Source: Cerioporus squamosus
Lineage: Eukaryota > Basidiomycota > Agaricomycetes > Polyporales > Polyporaceae
Length of the DNA stretch: 64,000 nucleotides
Direction: 5' to 3'
NCBI GenBank assembly: GCA_022592435.1
Contig: JABYQS010000025.1
Coordinates: 1-64,000, forward strand
A program made the position numbers and the translations under genes. The notes beneath the pieces are model-generated. The model was given only the letters and a program-made list of their open reading frames with translations, did no database searches and was not told where the DNA came from. This document shows positions 55,829 to 64,000 of this stretch, piece by piece (the first letter of the stretch is position 1; the number at the start of each line of letters is the position of its first letter).

Positions 55829-56722
55829 ATGCATCTCTGCGATGTCTTCATTGTCCTCTTCGCTGGCTTTCTTGATGCAGCCTTTGCTCAGTTTCCCTCG
55901 CCACCCCCAATGCTGATACCAAGCAAAGGCGACGTTTGGGACGTCGGGGAGCTGCGCACGGTGGAGTGGTACGTTATTTAATCATCCTCTTTAGTGTCTT
56001 GCTTTGGGCATTGATCCAAGACGAGCTCTGGCATGTCCGTGTACGAGAGCTGACCCTGCTGTCACCAGGGGAATCACGCCGGACATATCACTTACCAACT
56101 CGAGCGGTGCTCCAAAACTGGCCCTCATTATCCTCGGGTACGACAGCGGGCAGGCCAGGAATCCTGTCCTTCTGGAGAGTGAGTTCTTCAAGTACTCTCC
56201 ATATGGAACCCCAGTCTGACATGTTTGTGTTCATCGCAGGTTACCAGCTCGCGTCCGGGTTCCCCATATCGCAGAAGATGGTCAACATCATCGTGCCTGC
56301 TGTCCCGACAAGGAAGGACTATGCGATCTTCAGTACGTCTAATAAGCCTTGTAGAGAACCAGCCCGTACTGAGTTGCTGTTTACGCGGAGTGAATACCCA
56401 AGAGGCCGGCCTGAGCTGGAGCGGCGCCTTCGAGATATTCAACCCGGACGATCCGCAGGGGACCGGAGCCGCACCGACGTCCATCTCGGTCACCACCGCG
56501 CCGCCTATATCTGTCACGGTCGTGCTCCCGACGCCGACGGATAACGGAGCCTCCTCCACGACTTCCGCTACGAGCTCCTCTTCTACCGCGACTAGTGCCA
56601 CAAGCAGTGCTACCGAGACAGGATCACCGACCAATGGTGCTTGCTCATTATCTCGTAGTGAACTCCTCGTCCGAGCCGGGATTGTTCTGTTACCTCTGAC
56701 CTTATTTGCCCAACTTTTATGA
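55829..56722 (+). CDS. Kre9/Knh1-like Ser/Thr-rich GPI-anchored protein (KRE-B)
   Basis: Exons 55829-55968, 56069-56178, 56240-56332 and 56391-56722 encode 224 residues. A signal peptide (VFIVLFAGFLDAAFAQF) precedes the Kre9/Knh1-like domain (MLIPSKGDVWDVGELRTVEW, SLTNSSGAPKLALIILGYDS, FPISQKMVNIIVPAVPTRKD, FEIFNPDDPQGTG). A Ser/Thr-rich region (SSTTSATSSSSTATSATSSA) and a hydrophobic tail (AGIVLLPLTLFAQLL) suggest GPI anchoring. Exons 2 and 3 have the same lengths (110 and 93 nt) as in KRE-C, its closest relative. The last acceptor (gcggag) is chosen because it gives an N-terminal segment parallel to that of KRE-C. Confidence 0.85.
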
Positions 56723-57586
56723 CTAGTTTTCCACCCGTGGCTTTGCCCCGTGGCGCGTGAGCCTTCGGCTCATCGTTACGTTGCTTCGCCTGCGGCTCAG
56801 TGTGCAATAAGTATCTATTTCATTGAAGGGAACTTAGTGAATTCGTTGGCAGTAAGCCCCGTAGCTGCCCCCGTGAGCCTTTGAACACTTCAATGATCAT
56901 GATTTCACCTAGACCTTGAATGGTTGAGGCAAGCTGAGTAAGTAGGGGGTCAGTATACTTAATACCACTTGGTGAAGGGCGGTCAATGTGGCAGGACTTG
57001 CAGAGTTGAAGGGCATTAGAACCCGTCAATGATGCGCACTGTGACCGATTAGTTACTGATCAGCCGGGGATAAGTAAGTCTGGGTAAGTAAGTACTTGTG
57101 ATCAACCCATCATAAGTCAGTACATAATAAGGCATGGTTGCTCAAATTTTCTTTGGGCTCCCTATCTTTGATCAGGACTCTGCGTAACACTTACGGCGTT
57201 GACAGCGGGACGCCGAGCGGAACTCGGCGTAAGACAGTCCAACTCGGAGGCCTCGCAAGCTCGGCCCAGCACCCAGAGCGCCTCGCAAGCTCGGCGGCAA
57301 CAGCGCACATGGCTGCCACGTGGGACCCCCCCCCGCTGCGCCATTAGTTATAGATCATACGAGGATGTCAACGTTCAGTACCGGATGATCACTCAGGATG
57401 CGTGCACGGCCAACATTCCAATATGCAAGCGGGAAGCGAATGACGGCGCGGCGTCCGCCCGCTTTCAGTGCATGATATATAGCCAAGTATGCATCCGGGA
57501 GACGTGGCGAATAGCGTCTGCATGAGTGTACATATGTTTGTCAAGGTAGCTGTAGCGTAGTATCAGACTGACAACTCTATGGGAAA
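56723..57586. other. AT-richer spacer with small repeats, no gene recognised
   Basis: The stretch 56800-57130 looks AT-richer than its surroundings and contains TAAGTAAG motifs near 57070-57090. A 70-codon minus-strand open frame (57029-56820) has no match I know. A 16-bp exact direct repeat (GCCTCGCAAGCTCGGC) is at 57250-57265 and 57280-57295, and a 7-bp stem hairpin (CGCCGAG/CTCGGCG) at 57211-57229. Confidence 0.5.
57250..57295. repeat. 16-bp direct repeat pair
   Basis: GCCTCGCAAGCTCGGC occurs twice, 30 bp apart start to start. Confidence 0.7.
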
Positions 57587-59005
57587 CTACGCCGGTCGCT
57601 CAACATGCAAGGCCTGCATAATCTTCTCGAGCTTGAAGTTTCCGCCAAGTCGATCTACCTCGGTCTTGATCTGAGCCTCCAAGTCTTCCATGACCCCGAG
57701 AGTGTAGTTAAATGACTGCGTATGGTCGCGCAGATAGTTGATTGTGTGCTTCTTCAGCGTTGGGGTGGTCGGACGATTCTGCAGCACGTCTTCGGACAAT
57801 CACAGCGTCAGAAGGGACTATGTCGCTATGCTTGCAAGGACACTCACTCAGTACCTGGCGGTTCGATGTGTCCGCACGGATGCCGTGGACGACGGGGAAT
57901 GAGAACTTCCCCTCCGTGAGATCTTCGGCGAAGCCCTTGTTCTCGGTGTACTGGCAATGTCGAGAGATGTCAGGCAGACGATGGCGAGATGAAGGAACGG
58001 ACGCACCTCTGTACTCTGTAGGTTCATGTAGTCATCTCGTATCTGGAAGTAGATGCCGAAGAGGTTGACTAGAGGAACGTAATCTCTGCAGGCCGACATT
58101 AGATATAGACGTCTGAGGTTGTTGGAAGAAACTTACACGTCGACGTTCGTCGTGGAACATGCCATCATGAGCTTGACAGCCACGCGGAATAGTCCTCCGG
58201 TCTCTATGACATGCTTTGAATGGTCCGCCGCGGCTACTGACGAACAGGCGTTACAAGGTACTCACTGTGGTTGACCATCGAAACATACTCCTCTTCTGTG
58301 GGACATTGAAGTGAGTCGCGCCAGAGCAACTCCAGACCCTGGCCTCTGTGGAGCGACAAGAGTTCGGCTGGGAATATGGAGTGAACTCGATGCGCAAAGT
58401 GTCTAACGCCTGAGACATACCTGTGACGAATCGATCAAGCTCCTTGAACGGTACGAGGCGTTCGGGCGTTTCCTCCTCGACGATTTTCCCGGAGCGAAGG
58501 GCGAATAGCTCTTCGTACGCAAGAAAGTAGACGTAATTCGCAGAGTTGATAGTCTGCGGTATCCCATAGATCTTGTGCGCAACTAGTCGGAGTCAGGCAC
58601 AGAGAACTTCAGTAGGGGTCTATCTGCTCACCTGGCACTCCTCTCCGTAGTTGGGCATCGTCCTCGATATCGTCTATGCTGTGTCAAGGTCATTCGCGGA
58701 GGGCAATCGCAGCAACGAATATTCTTACAGTAGGCTGGCCGTATGTAGCATGCTCACGACCTTTGAGACAATCTTCAGCTTGTCCTCGGGGACTTGTAGC
58801 CACGAATTGAACGCGTCTAACATCTGGCCTCGAATATCCTTGCCCGGAACAGAGTATATGTGCGTGAAGGGCTCCAAGAGAGCCTGAATTAAGATTAGTA
58901 ATCAGCACTTGGACAATGAGTACGACAACTCACCGATTCATTGTCCTCTGACCATGTATCGGATGCGGCCAAAATGGACTGAACGTCCAACTTCTTCGTA
59001 GACAT
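57587..59005 (-). CDS. geranylgeranyl diphosphate synthase (short-chain trans-prenyltransferase)
   Basis: Condenses isopentenyl diphosphate with allylic diphosphates to make GGPP for protein prenylation and diterpenoids. Nine exons (minus): 59005-58934, 58883-58729, 58678-58632, 58582-58421, 58367-58266, 58203-58137, 58085-58007, 57950-57848, 57789-57587, giving 329 residues. Family signatures are all present: [39 protein letters not shown] with the first Asp-rich motif, [56 protein letters not shown], and [16 protein letters not shown] with the second Asp-rich motif. Splice choices were guided by these motifs and by phase. It may be the housekeeping enzyme; no terpene-cluster genes are visible beside it. 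It sits between two pairs of Kre9-like genes. Confidence 0.94.
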
Positions 59006-60032
59006 CGCCGATAACCGTAGGAGCGTCTGCGCCATTCAATCAGTATGGGGTCGGTGATAGAGGCAGAGGCCATGTCCCTCACACATAAACATGCATCCTA
59101 TGCATCAGAATGCCTTAGCAACTATACGCAACCATGCTAGATGTGCTTCTCTCACAAAGTCCCAAAGTTATCGGGGGAGAGAACAGGAGCACCCCGAAAA
59201 CACTTCATTGAAGGTTGCAACAGTGGTTGGGGCTGAAAAGGCATGGCTGTATCACGAACGTCGCGCACGGTGATGACGGTCATACTCTCGCCAGCGTGCC
59301 CGTCCGGCTTAGGTAGGCTAGCCTCTCAACCTTGTTGGCCAGGGACGAAACATCATGATTCACACTGCGATACTGTCGCACAGCAAGAGCTATGTAACCT
59401 CGAAGCCGATGAAAATAGAACACAACGGATGTCTGGTTTGTATGATGCATCCGCGCCATCTCAGAGGTCTCCTCCAACACAACAGATAAGACCGCAGGGA
59501 GGGCGTAGCATACCAAGCGTTGATACCAGGAAGTACGCGGCCTTCAGAACATTGTCATCGCGAGGCTGAGTGCATGATTAGGTTCGAACATTCATTGATT
59601 TGGTGCGAGCTCTCGGGATGAGGACATACCGTTACAGCTTCCCGTGACACCTGTCGAGGTCGCGCCCCGCTGGTAAACCTAATCTGAGAGGACGCACAGG
59701 CAACGCAGCAAGGCGAGTGAACTGGTGACGATTGCCAGCCCGAGGATAGCAGGATGAGGGTGTCGAGGAGCAAGTTGTACAGGCGCTCAGCTCGTCGACG
59801 TTCTGAACGACGCGTCATGGTCCTCCTCCCTCGACCACCACCATCCACGACGCGACTTCATGCTCGAGAGTCCATTTACGGCCAAGATGATTTGTCCACC
59901 TAAGCCGCGATCAGGCTACACGCGTACCTCACGCGCTTCCTGTGATCTGTCTTTGCCTTGACAGTGAGTCCGCCGTTCGGAGTCCGGACTCGCTATTCGA
60001 CCCTCGCCATCTATCCCCGTAAAGCGTCGACC
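59006..60032. other. divergent spacer between GGPP synthase and KRE-C
   Basis: Promoter region for both genes; no clear TATA box and no gene seen. Confidence 0.45.
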
Positions 60033-60987
60033 ATGCACCCTCGCGGTCCCTTCTTGCTTGCCCTAGCTGCCGTGTTGAATGGAGTTGCTGCCCAACACCC
60101 CACGTTTGCGCCGGTTCCGCCAATATTAGTTCCAAGCAAAGGCGACAAGTGGAACGTTGGAGAGTTACGTACGGTTGAGTGGTGAGTTGTTCAGTTGTCC
60201 TGCCCTCGCTGGCGTATTGCTTCGAAGGCGCTTCGAATGAGCCCACAAAGTCTGTGTTTACGAGGGGAAGGCTTGTAGCTAATGCTGTCGTTAACAGGGG
60301 ACTTGCTGCCAATGACCCATTGACCAACTCGAGCGGCGACCCGATCCTGGGCTTCATCCTCTTGTCATACGACAGCGGGGACCCTCTGAACCCTGTCCTT
60401 CTGGAAGGCAAGTCTTTGAGCTCGGTACCTCTGCCAGTATATATATTGAGTGTGTTGTTGCTCACAGGTCAGCGGCTTGCGTCAGGGTTCCCACTGTCAC
60501 AGAAGATGGTGAACATCATCGTGCCCGAGGTCCCTACGCGACAGGATTACTCGATCTTCCGTACGTCTCCAACTTTATAGCCTGCCACAAACCACTACTG
60601 AGCTGCTGTCCGCACAAAGTCAATGCCGATGCTGACGGCGTGAGTTGGACCGACCCCTTCGAGATATTAAACCCGAACGACCCGCAGGGTACCGGTGCAC
60701 GCCCAACATCGCTCTCAGTGAGCACTGCGCCACCCATCTCGGTTACAGTCGTGCTTCCTACGCCGACTGACAGCAGTGCCTCGTCCGCGACCGCGCCCCC
60801 GAGTTCTGCATCCACGACCGCGCCTCCCAGTTCCTCATCAACTACGACCAGCACCAGCACCAGCGCTGCAGCGTCCCAGACTGCAACCCGCACCAATGGC
60901 GCTTCCTCCCCGTGGCGTAACGACATCTTGGCTGGAGTCGGCATTGTCTCTGGGCCCTTCATCCTACTTGTCCATGCTGTTATATGA
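60033..60987 (+). CDS. Kre9/Knh1-like Ser/Thr-rich GPI-anchored protein (KRE-C)
   Basis: Exons 60033-60181, 60298-60407, 60468-60560 and 60620-60987 encode 239 residues. A signal peptide (FLLALAAVLNGVAAQ) precedes the Kre9/Knh1-like domain (ILVPSKGDKWNVGELRTVEW, DPLTNSSGDPILGFILLSYD, FPLSQKMVNIIVPEVPTRQD, GVSWTDPFEILNPNDPQGTG). A Ser/Thr/Ala-rich region and a hydrophobic tail (DILAGVGIVSGPFILLVHAV) follow. Intron 2 starts with GC (gcaagt at 60408); the exon before it has exactly the length of the KRE-B counterpart, which supports the GC donor. It is closest to KRE-B. Confidence 0.86.
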
Positions 60988-61578
60988 ATGGTGCACGTAG
61001 CTCATGGGTAGTACAGGCTGCAAGCGTATGGATGTCCGTGGTCGCTAGGTCTCGTTCGCTGTCTGTGTATATCGATCGTTACTCCATTGCTACATAGTGT
61101 CTATACCAATGCATCTCCATTACGTCGCGAAGAGCACGCGAATCATGCAGGAGCACAAGCACAAAGCACAATAGCCAGAAGATATACCGGCTGTGGTTAT
61201 TGGTTGGCCAAGGATTAGTTGGAGGGCTCCACTAGGCTTCCTGGATGGTACGATATAATATGGGTAGTGCGTAAGCGAGGTAAAAGAGCGACGGAGTATG
61301 TACGAAAGCCTAACGGGCGGCGTATATCACACACGAAGAGAAAGCAACTAGCCATCGTATTCTGTCCTCGGGTAAGTAAAGCATAATTAAGTCGCAGTAC
61401 CGCAGGTACTGACTGACGGGAGTATGTGAGGGTCTAAAAGAATCCAAGTCCATGTGTCTACGGGATCTAGAGGGGATGGTCCTATGCTACACACAAAGAG
61501 TGAATCGTGATCGTGAGATGAGGCGGTCCGTAGGTTGGATGATAAGAAAGCGGTTCCAAGAGTAATGGCAGTGAGAGC
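60988..61578. other. convergent spacer
   Basis: 3' regions of KRE-C and KRE-D. A perfect 6-bp-arm palindrome-like GTACCGCAGGTAC lies near 61400. No gene seen. Confidence 0.45.
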
Positions 61579-62668
61579 TCAGTGTACCCGTCGAGGATAC
61601 GATCGCCTGTCGTGCTCGCGACAGAGGCGCGCACGCTTCATGCGATGGGTGGGGGAAGGCTGCGACTCGGACGTCTGTACGAGCTCCACTCGTGCGCTCG
61701 CGGCAGTAGGCGTGGCTTCGGGCTCGGCGCCCTCTTCCGCAGAAGCCGCGATTGACAGAGCGTCCGCTGAGCCCTCTGTCGCAGTCACGGATGGCAGGCT
61801 CGTGGTTGTCCCGGAGCCCGACAAGGAAAGGATAGAGGACGTTGACCCGTTGACGACACTGGCCGTCGCAGAGGCAAGACTGGCGGAATCTGACATGGAC
61901 GTCAGTGCGCTGTCGGAGAACGTCGACGTGAGCGACATGGTGACGGAGACCGGCGGCGCGGTGGTGACAACGAGCTTGTCCGGAGGCTGGTCCGTGCCCT
62001 CGACGTCTTCAGGATTGAAGATGCTGATGTAGCCGCTCCAGGCCGAGACGTCATGCTCGTCCCGGGAGAACACTAGGGGTAGCGAGAAAGACACAATGGT
62101 ATGAACGAGCAGTGTGAACGAGAGGGAGCTAGATAACGCACGGTACAAGGTATAGTCGTCCCTGGTGGGGACCGAGGGTACCATGACGTTTGCAAGCCTG
62201 TCCGTAACCGGAAACCAGTCCGTGAGCTCTGCTGCGATGTCAGTGCACGCAGTCCCTTAAAACATCAATCTACGACTCAACGATGTACTCACCCGAAAGC
62301 AGAACGTGAGCGTTCTGCGATCCGCCCGAATAAGCCAGGATGAACTTGGCCATGATCGGGTCTCCCGAGCTGTTCGTTGTCCTCACATGATGCATCGTCC
62401 TATGTACGACCCAGACACTTCCTCAACATCTATGAAAGCTTGTCAAGAAGGGCAGGACGTACCACTGGACCGTATGCATATCTCCAACCTGCCAGACATC
62501 ACCCGTGCGCGGTGCGACGATCGACGACCCGCGTTGGTACGATGGGAACGCGCCTCCGACCGCCACGACGATGAAACATGCCAGCGTGGCGACGAGGCAC
62601 AGCGTCGCCGCAGCTCTTGTGGTGATCTTCCAGAGACGCGTACGATAGTGCGTCTTGTGCGTGTTCAT
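61579..62668 (-). CDS. Kre9/Knh1-like Ser/Thr-rich secreted protein without GPI tail (KRE-D)
   Basis: Exons (minus) 62668-62463, 62399-62293, 62228-62142 and 62072-61579 encode 297 residues; an alternative acceptor three bases earlier (exon start 62231) would add one residue. A hydrophobic segment (TLCLVATLACFIVVAVGG) at about residues 22-39 acts as signal or anchor. The Kre9-like domain follows (IVAPRTGDVWQVGDMHTVQW, TTNSSGDPIMAKFILAYSGG, LANVMVPSVPTRDDY, ISIFNPEDVEGTD), then a Ser/Thr/Ala-rich region. The C-terminus (MKRARLCREHDRRSYPRRVH) is basic and lacks the hydrophobic GPI signal of the other three. An in-frame ATG at 62761 is also possible. Confidence 0.78.
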
Positions 62669-63096
62669 GGCATGGGTGCACGGCGGAGAGAGAGAACGGA
62701 GGACGACGGTCGAAGGACGAACATAGCTGGACCGTTCGTCGGATGATGCGTCCTCGGCCACCTTCGACTTCGGTCGCCTCTAGTATGTAGCGTCAGTGAT
62801 CCTAAGCTGCTTATCAGCGCCGTTTCATGGCGGCTTGTCGAAGACTGGCCGTGGAGCTGCATGTTACTTAGCGGTGATGAATGCGAGAGCCCGCTCTCAT
62901 CCGAGCGTGAAGATCGACGCGTACGGCCTCCAGAAGCTGCATCGCCACTCATAATCGTCGCAAGCGAGCCTCGGAATGACATCTTCCGACTCGGTTCGGG
63001 ACATTGGCAATGGCCTGCATATAGAACGTGCTATCAGTACAGAGCGATATGTGGCTAGTTGCTACACCTTGTCTTGTAGACATCTCAATCTATGAC
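62669..63096. other. spacer
   Basis: KRE-D upstream and 5-oxoprolinase 3' region. No gene seen. Confidence 0.45.
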
Positions 63097-64000
63097 CTAG
63101 AAGGCAGCCTGCGCGGCCTCACGCTCTGCCAGACTTCCGCGAGGAGCCCACGCGCGCAGATGGTCGTGTCCACCATGTGCGAGCTCTTCTTCCTCCTCCT
63201 TGGATATGCCCCAAGCACCTGCGCCAGGCGTCTCAATGAGCAACGTATCGCCCTTGCCCATGTATATGGTGGCCTTCCCGCCTATGTTGATCTTCCTCGG
63301 CTTCAGTGGCTGGCGTTCATCATGATCCTCTGGGAGGTCCCCGTCTTCTTCCCGCGGTTGCTTAACCCAAGTGTTACGGCCAAGCGCACCAGGTCCACCA
63401 CCTTCCATGCCGTAAGGCTGACGCGTACGGCGTTCGGAAAGTATCGACACCTGCAATGGTTCGAGGAACTCGATCTCGCGGACTACACCGTCACCACCGC
63501 GCCATCGGCCCTTGCCACCGGAGCCCTCGCGGATGCCAAACTGGTGAACGATGACAGGGTAACGGCGCTCGAGAATCTCGACATCACCGATACGGGTGTT
63601 GGTGATGTGAGTATGCACACCGGACGTGCCGTGCCAGCCGGGACCAGCGCCGGAACCACCAGCTATGGTCTGTCAGGAGGCACTTAGCATATATGGCTAC
63701 AAGATGGGGCGAAACAGTACCTCGTAGTAGCCATAACCAGTGACGTTGTTGCCGTCCTTGTCCTTGCCACCCGAGCCGAACGTCAAGTTGCTACCGTAGG
63801 AATCAGCATCCGTCAATGTGCGACGAAGATCATGAGACATACTTCGTGCATCCTTGACTGGCAGCGCAGGCGTGGAATGCCTTCAATACAACGTCGACAA
63901 TCCGTTGGGACGTAAGGACGTTGCCACCGCACACCGCGGCAGTGCGAGAAGGAGACAGGAGCGAACCCTCAGGGATTTTGACTGCATAGCGAATGTCAGA
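63097..64000 (-). CDS. OXP1: 5-oxoprolinase, C-terminal part (runs off the right edge)
   Basis: ATP-dependent hydrolysis of 5-oxoproline to glutamate in the glutathione cycle. Only the HyuB-type C-terminal part is in the window. Visible exons (minus): up to 63981 back to 63843, 63790-63721 and 63669-63097, with an intron apparently starting beyond 63981. Family signatures are [46 protein letters not shown] (usually QGCMNN), [40 protein letters not shown] and the Gly-rich [17 protein letters not shown] near the end. The gene begins beyond 64000. Confidence 0.92.

Overview
This window is nuclear DNA of a filamentous basidiomycete, most likely an Agaricomycete; a polypore-type wood-decay fungus is an inference. 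The genes carry many short spliceosomal introns of about 50-70 bases (GT-AG, with two GC-AG), coding sequence is GC-rich, and the families are typical of mushroom-forming fungi: class I hydrophobins, a CPL1/PriA-like secreted protein, a GH12 glucanase, Kre9/Knh1-like cell-surface proteins and F-box multigene families.

Layout. (1) 1-8569 is a housekeeping block on the plus strand: a PrxQ/Dot5-like peroxiredoxin, a WASP/Las17 actin nucleation-promoting factor, calmodulin, a small unrecognised Agaricomycete protein and proteasome subunit beta-3 (Pup3). A 318-bp inverted-repeat element with a G12/C16 hairpin lies between the last two. (2) 8901-42221 is an array of fourteen class I hydrophobin genes (HYD-1 to HYD-14, left to right) on both strands. 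All share one plan: a variable first exon with signal peptide and linker, a second exon of 53-54 codons, and a third exon of exactly 42 nt. Three members (HYD-2, HYD-4, HYD-7) carry reading-frame lesions. A CPL1/PriA-like secreted protein and a GFA-family protein sit inside the array. Several gaps of 2-5 kb within it hold nothing I recognise. (3) 42579-47247 holds a secreted GH12 endoglucanase and a four-helix membrane protein. (4) 47758-53727 holds three F-box genes in tandem, the middle one broken by three frameshifts. (5) 54009-62668 holds four related secreted Ser/Thr-rich Kre9/Knh1-like proteins flanking a geranylgeranyl diphosphate synthase. (6) 63097 to the right edge is the 3' part of a 5-oxoprolinase gene.

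How the genes may work together. The right-hand four fifths of the window is rich in secreted or wall-associated products: hydrophobins coating hyphae and fruit bodies, the CPL1-like protein, GPI-anchored Ser/Thr-rich proteins and a plant-wall glucanase. The hydrophobin array shows recent local duplication (HYD-1/HYD-2 with about 0.8 kb of shared upstream DNA; HYD-7/HYD-8 with a shared intron), linker expansion through a 30-bp coding repeat in HYD-2, and decay of some copies. Most hydrophobin genes have a TATA-like box about 90-125 bp before the ATG. The frameshifts often fall in short homopolymers or repeats, so sequencing error is a real alternative to pseudogenisation.
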